Origin: Bacteroidales bacterium
GTDB lineage: Bacteria; Bacteroidota; Bacteroidia; Bacteroidales; VadinHA17
Reading direction: 5' to 3'
Length of the DNA: 64,000 nt
Assembly (NCBI GenBank): GCA_025454815.1
Contig: JALONR010000002.1
Span: 1 to 64,000, forward strand
Below the pieces are notes generated by a model. The model ran no database searches and had not been told where the DNA came from. It saw nothing but the letters and a program-made list of their open reading frames with translations. Within the stretch, counting starts at the first letter, position 1. Every line of letters begins with the position of its first letter. Made by a program: the position numbers and the translations under genes. Positions 7,513-16,874 of this stretch are shown in pieces.

Positions 7513-10500
7513 TTATCTTACATTCTTGACTATCCTGTCATAGAGATCCTTCGGTTTGAAGGGTTTGAGCACATAGTCATTAATTGCCAGGTTCTCTATC
7601 TTATCATGGGCTTCTGACATGACAGCTGCGGTCAGCGCCACAATGGGAATCTGGCTGATTTTCCTGTCAGGCGAGCTCCGGATTATGCGCGTTGCCTCAA
7701 TCCCGTCCATCACCGGCATGTGGAGATCCATCAGGATAAGATCAAATTCCTGCCTTTTTATCTCTTCCAGGGCCAGGGCACCGTTCTCAACGTGGGTTAC
7801 CTTAACACCCCAGCTCTCCAGGAATTTGTTGGCAACAAAGAAATTTATCTTGTTGTCTTCCGCCACAAGTATCCTTTTGCCTGCAAGGCCCTTCATGCTG
7901 TCAGGCGTACTCCCGCGTTCGGCCGCCCTGGGCTCTGATACGGGCACTGTATATTCAATTGCGAAGGTGAATACCGACCCCTTGTCCGGTTCGCTGGTGA
8001 CTCTGATTGTCCCTCCCTGAAGGTCTACCAGTCTTTTGCATATTGCCAGGCCAAGCCCCGTTCCGCCATATTTGCGGGTGGTGTCAGCTGATGCCTGGGC
8101 ATAGCTCTCGAATATCTCCTCCTGCTTCTCTGTTGCAATGCCTATGCCGGTATCGGCAACCGAAAACTCAATCAGCGCCCTCCCATCCTGGCGGTCTCTG
8201 ACGGAGGCCTTGAGCGTGATTCCTCCCCTCGCTGTAAACTTCATTGCATTGGAAAGGAGGTTGGAGATTATCTGATTAAGCCTTATCGGGTCTCCTATCA
8301 GCGAAACAGGGAGGTCAGGACTTTTTTCAAGTGCAAAGTAGATACCTTTTTCAAGTGCCCTGTGGCTGTAGGATCTCCTGATGTCTTCAAGCATGCCAGC
8401 CAGGTCAAATTCAGTCTTTTCAAAGACTATCTTGCCCGCTTCCATCTTGTTGTAGTCAAGAATATCATTGACAAGGGTCAGGAGATGATTGGCCGAGAAA
8501 CGGAGCGTATTGATATAATCCATCTGGTCCTCACGCGGATTGCTCTGGTGGAGCAGGTTGGTGATACCTATCACTTCGTTGAGCGGGGTACGTATTTCAT
8601 GGCTCATGGTAGACATGAACTGCTGCTTTGAGAATGCAGCCTCTTCGGCCCTCTTCCTTGCCGTGATGAGGTTGTCAAGCATTTTTCGCCGCTGCAGTGT
8701 AAGGACTATCTGGTTTGCTATGAACTCAAAAACCTGGAGGTCATCATTGTTGAAGGCATCAATCGACTTGTAATCCTGCAGGCAGATTGCACCAATTACG
8801 TCGTCATCCATCCTTAGCGGAACACCCATCCATATTTTGCAAGGGGAACCCACAAGACTGATGGCACCGGTTTTTTCTATCTTGAGAATGTCATTCTCAT
8901 CGAGAAGTACAGCCTTGTTGTTCCTGATGACCCACCCTGTAAGGGTGTTTTTTGCAGCCGTCTCCTGGAAGTGGTCACGCTCATCTGCAAAGAACGGGAA
9001 TGTAAGGGTATCCTTATCCCGGTTGTAAAGGGCTATGAAAAAGTTGTTGACGTTCCAGAGCTTGCCTATCTCCTTAACTATTGTGGGATAAATGTCGAAA
9101 ATATCAGAATCCTGCAATGCAACGGTGGAGATGTTATACTGTATCTCCTGCATCAGCCTGCTCTTTATCTCCCTGGTTATATCGCGGTAGATGCCAAGGA
9201 AAGCGATGGTTTTGTCGTTTGATATGACGCATGAGGCTATCAGGGAGACATTGATCCTGTTCCCGTGCCTGTCCTTCCTTATTGTTTCGAGGTACCCTGT
9301 TCCGGTAGCGAGTGCAGCCTCGTCAATCTTTATCGCTTCGTCGCGCAGCTCTTCGGGCACAACCAGGTCGTCAATCATCCTGTTCATGGCCTCATCGGCC
9401 TCGTAACCGAAGAGTTGTGTGAAACCTTTGTTGATACGCATTATGCGACCGTCAAAGTCTGTCAGCACGATCGCCTCAGGAGCAGCATCGATGAGATGCT
9501 CCAGGAGAGCTTTTTCGTTTGAAAGCTTTTGTTCGTATTCCTTATGCTTGCTTACATCAGTCAGAACGCACCTGTAGCCGGCAACCCTGTTACGGATGAT
9601 GATCGGGCCGGCATGAAAAAGTACCGAAACGTTACGGTTGAGTTTGTTTAACAGGACATACTCGTCAAAGGTGATCTGCCCCGGTTTGGTCAGCCCTGAG
9701 AGCTCCCTCATGAGCCTGTCGAGGTCATCAGGCAGGAAGAGTGACGAAAGGGTCACCCCCTTTGCAAGATCATTGTTGTCAAATCCAAGGGTCATCATAC
9801 CCTGGGTGTTCATGAAGGTGACGTGGCCTTTGGTGTCAATCTCCATGATCATTTCAGGGAGAAGCTCGGCAAAGGTTTCGAAGACAATCCCTTGCTTGAG
9901 TATTTCGCTTTCTCTTTCCTTCTGTGCTTTCCCGGCTTCCCAGGTGACAAGTACGTCGCCGGTGGAAAGAAGCATCCCGATATAATAGCCTGACTCATCT
10001 GTCCCGTCAGGAGAGACCGGAATCTTGTACGGACGGCGGCTGCTCTCGAGGTTCTCAAGAAGAGTGAGGAATGCTTCGTTCTTCCCGAACGGGGTCTCAC
10101 CAATCTCCTTTCCGAGAACATCTTTTCTGTCAGCCTGTTCTACATCCTCAGCCCTGTAATTGAAGTCAATGATGAAGTGATTGTTGTCACCCTCACGACG
10201 GAGTATGACGGCATAACTGCTCATTGAATCAAAAATCTCCCTTAGAATTTTTTCTGACTCAGCCCTTGCAAAACCTCCATTCAGAGCGCTGATGTCATTG
10301 TAATAGGTAATCAGGAATACCTCCTCTCCGAGGAAGAAGGTGCGGGCACTGAAGAGAAAGGTACGTTCCTCGCCGGAACACATCCGGAGTTTTATCTCAA
10401 GATCCGTAACCTTTTTCAGCCTTGAAAGGAGCCTCAGGTATTTGCGGCTCTGAATCAGATCGACATATAGCTGGATGTCATCCGATGTTTTGCCGATGAT

Positions 10501-10719
10501 ATCTTCCTTCCTGTAACCGGTGGTTTCAAGGAAAGCCTGGTTAACCTCTATATACTTCTGTGTCTCGAGGTTACTGAGTGTAATCAGCTGGTTGGTGCTG
10601 TTGAAAGCCAGCTCAGGGATGTCTGCGAGATGTTTAAGAGAGGTCAGGTATGCCGGGGATGTCTCCGAATCATTGACTGTCTCTTTTCTCTTTACCATCT
10701 GGATGCCTGTTGTGTACAT
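7513..10719 (-). CDS. Soluble hybrid sensor histidine kinase, PAS x4-GAF-HisKA-HATPase-REC (1068 aa)
   Basis: Cytosolic signal-transduction kinase; no membrane segment or signal peptide is visible. Domain order: four PAS or PAS-like domains (about 35-150, 160-270, 280-395, 405-525), a GAF domain (about 530-680), HisKA with phospho-acceptor H707 in MSHEIRTPLNE, an HATPase domain with N-box NLLSNAMKF, G1 DTGIGI and G2 GGTGLGLAI, and a receiver domain with phospho-acceptor D998 in LILMDLHMPVMDG. The C-terminal receiver implies a phosphorelay or internal tuning; no output regulator or Hpt gene is adjacent. It lies 70 bases behind nth on the same strand. The ATG at residue 8 (MVKRKE) is an alternative start. 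The signal sensed is unknown. Confidence 0.9.
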   Translation of the reverse strand: MYTTGIQMVKRKETVNDSETSPAYLTSLKHLADIPELAFNSTNQLITLSNLETQKYIEVNQAFLETTGYRKEDIIGKTSDDIQLYVDLIQSRKYLRLLSRLKKVTDLEIKLRMCSGEERTFLFSARTFFLGEEVFLITYYNDISALNGGFARAESEKILREIFDSMSSYAVILRREGDNNHFIIDFNYRAEDVEQADRKDVLGKEIGETPFGKNEAFLTLLENLESSRRPYKIPVSPDGTDESGYYIGMLLSTGDVLVTWEAGKAQKERESEILKQGIVFETFAELLPEMIMEIDTKGHVTFMNTQGMMTLGFDNNDLAKGVTLSSLFLPDDLDRLMRELSGLTKPGQITFDEYVLLNKLNRNVSVLFHAGPIIIRNRVAGYRCVLTDVSKHKEYEQKLSNEKALLEHLIDAAPEAIVLTDFDGRIMRINKGFTQLFGYEADEAMNRMIDDLVVPEELRDEAIKIDEAALATGTGYLETIRKDRHGNRINVSLIASCVISNDKTIAFLGIYRDITREIKSRLMQEIQYNISTVALQDSDIFDIYPTIVKEIGKLWNVNNFFIALYNRDKDTLTFPFFADERDHFQETAAKNTLTGWVIRNNKAVLLDENDILKIEKTGAISLVGSPCKIWMGVPLRMDDDVIGAICLQDYKSIDAFNNDDLQVFEFIANQIVLTLQRRKMLDNLITARKRAEEAAFSKQQFMSTMSHEIRTPLNEVIGITNLLHQSNPREDQMDYINTLRFSANHLLTLVNDILDYNKMEAGKIVFEKTEFDLAGMLEDIRRSYSHRALEKGIYFALEKSPDLPVSLIGDPIRLNQIISNLLSNAMKFTARGGITLKASVRDRQDGRALIEFSVADTGIGIATEKQEEIFESYAQASADTTRKYGGTGLGLAICKRLVDLQGGTIRVTSEPDKGSVFTFAIEYTVPVSEPRAAERGSTPDSMKGLAGKRILVAEDNKINFFVANKFLESWGVKVTHVENGALALEEIKRQEFDLILMDLHMPVMDGIEATRIIRSSPDRKISQIPIVALTAAVMSEAHDKIENLAINDYVLKPFKPKDLYDRIVKNVR

Positions 10720-10789
10720 TAAAAACGGGGAATAGCGGTCCGGCTGAATAAAAGTAATATATCTGTATGATCTATAACGGAGTTCCCCG

Positions 10790-11458
10790 TCAACTTATTT
10801 TCTCTCCGTGTGATGCATACCAGGCGCACCAGGATTTAAGTCCGCATGCCTGGCACTGTGGCCTTCGTGCCGTACAGATATATCGCCCGTGAAGCAGCAG
10901 CCAGTGATGTGCCCTGGGCCTGACACCCTCAGGTATCTCACGTGTCAGCCTGATCTCCACTTCAAGAGGGTTCCTTGCCCCCGGTGTCAGACCCAGCCTG
11001 CGCGCCACCCTGAAGACGTGAGTATCAACAGCTATAACCGGACTGTTCCAAACCACTGAAGCAATCACATTCGCTGTCTTCCTGCCCACACCGGGCAACA
11101 TGGTCAGCTCCTCCCTGGTTGAAGGTACGACACCCCCGAAACGGCTTACAATCATCTCAGCCATACCCCTGAGGTGCTTCGCCTTATTGTTCGGATATGA
11201 ACAGCTCTTTATCAGCCCGAAAATCTCTTCATGAGTCGCCTGTGACATGGATAAAGCATCCGGAAACCGATCAAAAAGAGCGGGAGTGATCATGTTCACC
11301 CTTTTGTCAGTACACTGAGCCGAAAGGATCACCGCCACTATCAGCTGGAAAGGATCCCCGTAAAACAGCTCAGTCTCCGCCACCGGCATGTTCTCATCAA
11401 ACCATTTCAGGACACATTTGTACCTGTCACCGATCTTCACTGTCAACTCATGTTTCAA
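10790..11458 (-). CDS. nth: Endonuclease III, Fe-S base-excision DNA glycosylase (222 aa)
   Basis: Removes oxidised pyrimidines and nicks the abasic site. The helix-hairpin-helix block LPGVGRKTANVIAS carries the catalytic lysine K127, and D145 in AVDTHVFR is the catalytic aspartate. The C-terminal [4Fe-4S] motif C-X6-C-X2-C-X5-C is complete (C195, C202, C205, C211). Length 222 aa is normal. It is the first gene of a leftward pair with the hybrid kinase, with no obvious functional link. Confidence 0.95.
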   Translation of the reverse strand: MKHELTVKIGDRYKCVLKWFDENMPVAETELFYGDPFQLIVAVILSAQCTDKRVNMITPALFDRFPDALSMSQATHEEIFGLIKSCSYPNNKAKHLRGMAEMIVSRFGGVVPSTREELTMLPGVGRKTANVIASVVWNSPVIAVDTHVFRVARRLGLTPGARNPLEVEIRLTREIPEGVRPRAHHWLLLHGRYICTARRPQCQACGLKSWCAWYASHGEKIS

Positions 11459-11557
11459 CGGTATGAATGTACTATTTTTTATTTTTTTGCCGGTAAAGTA
11501 TCACTAACTGAATAAAATCATGGTAATTGACGGTTCGGTTTGCTATTTTGTGCCGGA

Positions 11558-12589
11558 ATGAACCGGATAAGGATAAATAGCACCGAAGGGAAGTCACTTC
11601 TGATCCTGGGCGGGAAAATGGATGATATTCTTCCTCTTATCCCTGTAAAGGGTCTCTTTATTATCACAGACACAAACGTGATGAAGATCTATGGCAGTTC
11701 CTTCCCGCCGGGAGAGGTATTTGTCATTGAACCGGGAGAAAAGAGCAAAACATTGCAGGTGGTGGAGGATCTCTGCAGGCAGATGCTGGATGCGGGAGCC
11801 GACCGTGCCTCCTTTGTCCTAGGGATCGGAGGCGGAGTGGTTTGTGATGTGGCAGGCCTGGTAGCCTCGGTGTATATGAGAGGGGTGAGGCATGCTTTCG
11901 TCTCCACAACACTGCTTTCCCAGGTGGATGCCAGCATAGGTGGTAAGACCGGGGTGAATCTCGGTGATTACAAAAATACTATCGGAACTTTCCGTCAGCC
12001 GGAGTTCGTGCTGTGTGATCATAACATGCTTGACACTCTCCCTGACGAGGAGTTCCGGTCAGGCATGGGAGAACTGCTCAAGCATGGGGCGATACGGGAC
12101 AGGAACCTCTTCTTTGACATATCGGCAGCAGCCGACCGCCTTTTTGCAAGAGACCCATTGCTCCTTGGCGATTTTATCAGAAGAGCAGTAAAAATAAAGG
12201 CAGAAGTGGTAAGACGTGACCCGAAGGAAAAGGGATTGAGAAGAATCCTGAATTTCGGGCATACATTCGGCCATGTGATTGAAACTCACTACAAAATTCC
12301 TCACGGTATGGCAGTTGCCCAGGGAATGATCATCGCAGCGGGATTATCGGTGTGGAAGGGTGAAATGCCTCATCCGGAACTGAGACTGCTTGAGGTGACT
12401 CTCGAAAAGACCGGAATGCTGACCGCATACCCGCTCCCTGCAGGCGTGACCGGAATGGTGGCCAGGGATAAAAAAAGCCAGTCAGGATCTGTTAATTTCG
12501 TGCTGCTCAGGTCAGTAGGCAAAGCTATCGTAAGAAGCATATCTGTCACTGAACTGCAGGCATTTGTAAATTACTATACTGGGAAATAG
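11558..12589 (+). CDS. aroB: 3-dehydroquinate synthase (343 aa)
   Basis: Second shikimate-pathway step: converts DAHP to 3-dehydroquinate with NAD+ and a divalent metal. NAD-binding block VLGIGGGVVCDVAGLVAS, then GGKTGVNLGDYKN, and metal ligands in GMGELLKHG and in LNFGHTFGHVIE. ATG 11558 (MNRIRIN) is chosen; a TTG 18 bases upstream is in frame but has no support. A TATTTTG, one base short of the -7 consensus, ends only 6 bases before the ATG, so the mRNA may be nearly leaderless. aroC follows after 29 bases, forming an aroBC operon. Confidence 0.95.
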   Translation: MNRIRINSTEGKSLLILGGKMDDILPLIPVKGLFIITDTNVMKIYGSSFPPGEVFVIEPGEKSKTLQVVEDLCRQMLDAGADRASFVLGIGGGVVCDVAGLVASVYMRGVRHAFVSTTLLSQVDASIGGKTGVNLGDYKNTIGTFRQPEFVLCDHNMLDTLPDEEFRSGMGELLKHGAIRDRNLFFDISAAADRLFARDPLLLGDFIRRAVKIKAEVVRRDPKEKGLRRILNFGHTFGHVIETHYKIPHGMAVAQGMIIAAGLSVWKGEMPHPELRLLEVTLEKTGMLTAYPLPAGVTGMVARDKKSQSGSVNFVLLRSVGKAIVRSISVTELQAFVNYYTGK

Positions 12590-12618
12590 AGGATAGAATA
12601 CTTATTATCAGATTAAAG

Positions 12619-13614
12619 ATGAACACTATTGGGACCATATTCAGGGTATCGATATTTGGAGAGTCACACGGACCTGCTGTTGGAGTTGTAATAGATGGCT
12701 GTCCGGCCGGGCTGCCGTTCTGGCGGGAGGAACTGATGGCTGACCTCTCAAGGAGAAAGGGAATCCTGCCCGGAACAACACCGCGCAGGGAAAGCGATGA
12801 ACCCGAAGTGCTGAGCGGAATCACAAATGACTATACTACCGGAGCGCCGCTGGTGCTCTGCACCCGTAACAGGGATTTCCGTCCGGGCGACTATGAGCAG
12901 TTCAGCAGCATACCCAGGCCAGGGCATGCCGATTTCACTGCAGGGTACAAGTATAAGGGATTCAGTGACATGCGTGGCGGAGGCCATTTCTCGGGCCGCC
13001 TTACATGGGGCATGGTCACCGCTGGTTATTTTGCCCGGAAGATACTCTCCCCGGCAATAATAACAGCAACACTCGTAGAGGCAGGAGGAGAGAAGGATAT
13101 AGTGGCGGCAATAACCAGGGCAACCGAAACCAATGACACCGTGGGCGGGGTGGTTGAATGTGTTGTCAAGAATGTGCCGAAAGGTCTCGGGGAACCATCC
13201 TACATGTCTGTTGAGGCTGCCCTTGGGATGATAGCATTCGGGATACCGGCAGTGAATGGCGTGGAATTCGGGGCAGGATTCGCGTCATCAAGAAGCTACG
13301 GATCACTTAACAACGATCCGTTCGTTGATGCCCGGGGTAAAACATCAACCAATAACGCAGGGGGAATAAACGGCGGAATAACCAATGGCAATGATCTCAT
13401 CATGAGAGTCTCTGTCAAACCCGCTGCCAGCACCGGGGTGCCACAGAAAACCTTTGACACCGAAAAGGGTGAGATGGCTGAACTGGAAATAAAGGGCAGG
13501 CACGATGCATGCATTGCCAGGCGCATTCCCGTTATACTGGAATCTGCAGTTGCTATCGGACTTGCCGACCTGCTTATGATTGACAGGGCCATAAATGGTA
13601 TACGGGAGAGATAG
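12619..13614 (+). CDS. aroC: Chorismate synthase (331 aa)
   Basis: Last common step of aromatic amino-acid synthesis: FMN-dependent 1,4-elimination of EPSP to chorismate. Landmarks: FGESHGPAVGVVIDG near the N terminus, RPGHADFTAGYKY, MRGGGHFSGRLTWG (the short-form variant of the GGRSSARET block of E. coli), and GRHDACIARRIPVILESAVA near the C terminus with the family's HDxC. At 331 aa it is somewhat shorter than the ~360 aa E. coli enzyme, in line with short-form family members. It is downstream of aroB and convergent with tilS. Confidence 0.95.
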   Translation: MNTIGTIFRVSIFGESHGPAVGVVIDGCPAGLPFWREELMADLSRRKGILPGTTPRRESDEPEVLSGITNDYTTGAPLVLCTRNRDFRPGDYEQFSSIPRPGHADFTAGYKYKGFSDMRGGGHFSGRLTWGMVTAGYFARKILSPAIITATLVEAGGEKDIVAAITRATETNDTVGGVVECVVKNVPKGLGEPSYMSVEAALGMIAFGIPAVNGVEFGAGFASSRSYGSLNNDPFVDARGKTSTNNAGGINGGITNGNDLIMRVSVKPAASTGVPQKTFDTEKGEMAELEIKGRHDACIARRIPVILESAVAIGLADLLMIDRAINGIRER

Positions 13615-13701
13615 CAGCCCGTTTCCCCGCCCATTATGGATGAGAAGCGTGAAAACCGTGATCATCCTGATGCAGTTGTGATCAGATTTTAACAGCCATT
13701 G

Positions 13702-15018
13702 TCAGACTGTGATTACCAGGATGCGGGAGGTACGGGAGGTAACCCTGTACCTGTCGTCGATCCTGAATCCCATAACCCACATAATTTCATCCCCGGACAG
13801 CAGCAGAAGCACCTTTTCCTTTTCCGTAACAGGAACCTTGAGGTCAATCAGGAAGTCGCTTATTTTCTTCATCTGTTTCATACCGAGCGGCCTGAACCTG
13901 TCTCCCGGTTCCCAGTGCCGGACGGTGACCGGGAATGTAACCCTGTCAAGATCCAGGGCTGCTGTAAGGGGGATCACAGGAAGTGTCTCTTCAGAAGGTC
14001 CGGTGATGCGCAGGTCACTGAAAAGGCCTGAAATCCGCATTTCGTCAATGGAGTTGAAAAGGTACTCAGCAGGTTTCTCTGTTTTCTTTGGTGTGATGAT
14101 TATCCGTCCCCTGTCATTCAGCAGCCTGTGCGTGGATGTATACACAGATTTGCCGGTTTCTGAATTGAGAAGAGAAATGACTTCGGTTGTCTGTTTCGGA
14201 GAAAGGCCGTAGGGGCGGAATAGTTCGAAAATGTGAGGCTCCGGCGGGGTCAGTGTCTTCAGCATCCTGATTTCGGCTTCAGTGGTTTCACCCATCGTCC
14301 GGAAAATCTCACTGCTCAGTTTTGAGATGTATAATTCCAGTATGGCGGATGATGACGAAAGGTGGCTCATGGTATCGTTAATGGACTGAACGGCACCGGG
14401 ATTGACCTTTTCCATCTCCGGTATGACCAGGTGTCTTATCCTGTTGCGGGTGTATTTCACCTGAGCATTGGAGCTGTCTTCCCTGTATTCTATCTCGTGT
14501 GCTAAGGCAAATGCAGCAATTTCATCCCTTGTGGCAAAGAGGAGGGGTCTTATAATATCTCCTGACCGGGGGCTCATGCCTGCCAGGCCGGTTAATCCTG
14601 TCCCCCTGATCAGGTTGATGAGGAAGGTCTCGACATTGTCATTCAGGTTGTGTGCCACAGCCACCGCATCAAATCCCTCATTGAGGATGAGGGAGCGGAA
14701 CCAGTCATAGCGGAGTTCCCGGGCAGCCATCTGTACGGAGATTTTCCGGCTGGCGGCAAAGCCCAGGGTATCGAACCTGTTGATGAAGAACTGAATATTG
14801 TTTTTCCGGGCCCACGAGGCAACAAACTCCTCGTCGCTGTCAGACTCCTCACCCCTGAGTGAGAAGTTGCAGTGGGCAATTGAATGTTCAATGCCTGCTT
14901 CCCTGAAGAGCCAGGCCATAACCATGGAGTCTATGCCGCCGCTGACAGCAAGCAATAGCCTGCTGGTGCCTGCGAAAAGCTTCTCCTGTCGGCCATTTTC
15001 CAGAAATTTCATGAACAT
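13702..15018 (-). CDS. tilS: tRNA(Ile)-lysidine synthase (438 aa)
   Basis: Converts the wobble cytidine of tRNA-Ile(CAU) to lysidine, using ATP and lysine, so that it reads AUA. The N-terminal PP-loop is LLAVSGGIDSMVMAWLF; HCNFSLRGEESDSDEEFV and AVAHNLNDNVETFLINLIRG follow. The C-terminal TilS domain is present (RHWEPGDRFRPLGMK...KKISDFLIDLKVP, then GDEIMWVMGFRIDDRYRV). The first ATG (15018) or the ATG two codons on are equivalent. A TAACTTTG -7 box lies 17 bases upstream, so it has its own promoter despite following the outer-membrane gene. Essential housekeeping gene. Confidence 0.94.
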   Translation of the reverse strand: MFMKFLENGRQEKLFAGTSRLLLAVSGGIDSMVMAWLFREAGIEHSIAHCNFSLRGEESDSDEEFVASWARKNNIQFFINRFDTLGFAASRKISVQMAARELRYDWFRSLILNEGFDAVAVAHNLNDNVETFLINLIRGTGLTGLAGMSPRSGDIIRPLLFATRDEIAAFALAHEIEYREDSSNAQVKYTRNRIRHLVIPEMEKVNPGAVQSINDTMSHLSSSSAILELYISKLSSEIFRTMGETTEAEIRMLKTLTPPEPHIFELFRPYGLSPKQTTEVISLLNSETGKSVYTSTHRLLNDRGRIIITPKKTEKPAEYLFNSIDEMRISGLFSDLRITGPSEETLPVIPLTAALDLDRVTFPVTVRHWEPGDRFRPLGMKQMKKISDFLIDLKVPVTEKEKVLLLLSGDEIMWVMGFRIDDRYRVTSRTSRILVITV

Positions 15019-15035
15019 CGCACATCTGTTTTAGG

Positions 15036-15043
15036 CAAAGTTA
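15036..15043 (-). promoter_or_regulatory. Putative -7 element for tilS (TAACTTTG)
   Basis: Exact TAnnTTTG match on the minus strand, 17 bases before the tilS start and inside the 32-base gap after the upstream outer-membrane gene. No -33 TTTG is visible. Confidence 0.5.
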
Positions 15044-15050
15044 AGAATCA

Positions 15051-16874
15051 TCAGCGGAACGGGGTGAGGCCCGGCGGACCCGGTTCAAATCGGGGAGGCC
15101 TCAGCTTCACCAGTCCTGCAGCGGCAATCCATGAACTCTCTGACCAGGGGGGAGAGTTGGGATACCAAGCCAGCCTTAACTGAAGAGTGTTCAGCACAAG
15201 CTGATCATTCCTCAGCCTGACCCCGGCACCAAGTGCCGTGACAGCATTGTACCTCCCGGCAGTGCTTCCTTCACCTGAAAGTAATCCGGCATCGGCAAAG
15301 GCAAAGAGGGCAAATCTGAAACCTATCAACGGCCTGGAAAGAAAAAGTACCGGTTCAAGTGAACATGCAAGACGGGTGCATCCGCTGACCGAATCATTCC
15401 TGAATCCCCTTATCAGTGCATCATCCCTGAAATAAAGGAACTCATCCGAGTACCGGTTGAACCCCCTTGTGTAACTTAAATTCAGGAATGTCCGGATCTT
15501 TGACCTTCCGGCTGAGACAAGGGGGGTAAAATACCGCATGACTCCCTGAAACATACCCTGTTCGGTGCTTCCTTGACCGTAAAATGCTGATACTCCTGCC
15601 CCGGCATAGAGGTAACCGATCCGGTTAAACAGGTTGCCGTAGGATAACATCACCCCTCCGTAGTTACGCAACTTGAACTCGTTTTTCTCCCTTCCTACCG
15701 TAAACTCAGCCATGTAACCGTAAGGGATATCCTCAGTCCGCCCGTAGCTGTAAATTAATGATGTATTTATAAACCTCTGGGATGAGATGGCAAGGCTTCC
15801 GGCAAGAAACTGGTAATTCTGTAGCCGGTAGTATGAATAATCATCTATCTCCGGCCTGGCGAATACATTGTTGTGAATGTACCTGGCTGTCAGTATAAGC
15901 CTCGTGACACTGCCCCTGTCAATCATGAACGACCTGGCCCCCCAGTAATCCTGCCTTACAAACCTCAGCGGTACCGGGTTGATCATGGTGTCGAGGTCTT
16001 CAGATGCATTTATGAACAAGACTGAGGCTGACCAGGAGTATTTTGTATCAGAAGTGACAAAATCCCTGCTGAAGATGCCGCCCGCGCGGGTAGTTCCCAG
16101 TCCGTCTGCAAACTCCAGTTCCAGGTCTGAAAAAGTACGGGCTATGTTTCGCACGGAATACCTTACCCCGATACCCGGCGCAGAATAATCATTGAAGTCG
16201 TATGGCACGTTTATTTCCAGTTCATGCCCGAGTCCTGCAAAATTCCTGCTGTAAAGCCCTACCTTACCGCTTTGGACATCATCGAGCCTGATACTCATGC
16301 CAACAGGATACTTTTCCCTTACCACAATTGCAATATCTGAAAAGATGCTGTCAACAGGAATTACCGTTATCCTTGCATCGTCAATAAACGGCAGTTCTCT
16401 GAGGAGCCGTTCATTGTCAGCAAGCACCAGGGGTGAAACGGCATCTCCTTCACTGAACAGAAGATGGTGGTTCAGAACGAACCTGCGGGTTTTGGTGTAT
16501 GTTGAGTTGGCAAATTTTTCTGCCCCGGAGGGGCTTCCGCTCTCAGGGTCCTCGATATTGTAGCCAAACGCGTCCAGCCGTATGATTTCCCTGTTCCGTA
16601 TAACCCTTCCTCTGTATGCTTCAAATGTTGATGTACTGGTCAGCTTCTCCCTTGCATTGCCCGGGGGCACCGGAGATACGACAATCATGTCGTAGAGAAG
16701 GCTGGTGAGTTTCCTCTTCTCGGCCCTTACCTTCAGGGAATCATAGAAGGCCTTTGACAGTGTATCAGGGGTCACAGGCTCCTGTGACCGGGCATTGAAA
16801 CCGGGAAAAAACAGGGAGAGCAGAAGGAATGTAATAAAAAGGGCAGGGGCTTTACTATTTACACACCGGTTCAC
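15051..16874 (-). CDS. POTRA/beta-barrel outer-membrane protein, BamA/TamA superfamily (607 aa)
   Basis: Likely an Omp85-like outer-membrane protein. A signal peptide (FITFLLLSLFFPGFNARSQ) is followed by a periplasmic region with one clear POTRA-like unit: FVLNHHLLFSEGD, then NERLLRELPFIDDARITVIP and IAIVVREKYPVG. Residues of about 230-607 alternate polar and aromatic residues as in a transmembrane barrel, and LIGFRFALFAFADAGLL near the end is typical of the C-terminal strands. It is far shorter than BamA (about 800 aa, five POTRA), so it is not BamA itself. Its start overlaps the stop of the upstream 237-aa gene (ATGA at 16871-16874). Substrate unknown. Confidence 0.75.
   Translation of the reverse strand: MNRCVNSKAPALFITFLLLSLFFPGFNARSQEPVTPDTLSKAFYDSLKVRAEKRKLTSLLYDMIVVSPVPPGNAREKLTSTSTFEAYRGRVIRNREIIRLDAFGYNIEDPESGSPSGAEKFANSTYTKTRRFVLNHHLLFSEGDAVSPLVLADNERLLRELPFIDDARITVIPVDSIFSDIAIVVREKYPVGMSIRLDDVQSGKVGLYSRNFAGLGHELEINVPYDFNDYSAPGIGVRYSVRNIARTFSDLELEFADGLGTTRAGGIFSRDFVTSDTKYSWSASVLFINASEDLDTMINPVPLRFVRQDYWGARSFMIDRGSVTRLILTARYIHNNVFARPEIDDYSYYRLQNYQFLAGSLAISSQRFINTSLIYSYGRTEDIPYGYMAEFTVGREKNEFKLRNYGGVMLSYGNLFNRIGYLYAGAGVSAFYGQGSTEQGMFQGVMRYFTPLVSAGRSKIRTFLNLSYTRGFNRYSDEFLYFRDDALIRGFRNDSVSGCTRLACSLEPVLFLSRPLIGFRFALFAFADAGLLSGEGSTAGRYNAVTALGAGVRLRNDQLVLNTLQLRLAWYPNSPPWSESSWIAAAGLVKLRPPRFEPGPPGLTPFR

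Noticed and set aside
10725..10790. Inverted repeat ACGGGGAA...TTCCCCGT between nth and the kinase as a terminator
   Set aside because: The arms are only 8 bases and about 50 bases apart with no U tract; most likely chance.
15051..16874. BamA
   Set aside because: Too short and with only one clear POTRA-like unit; BamA has about 800 aa and five POTRA domains.
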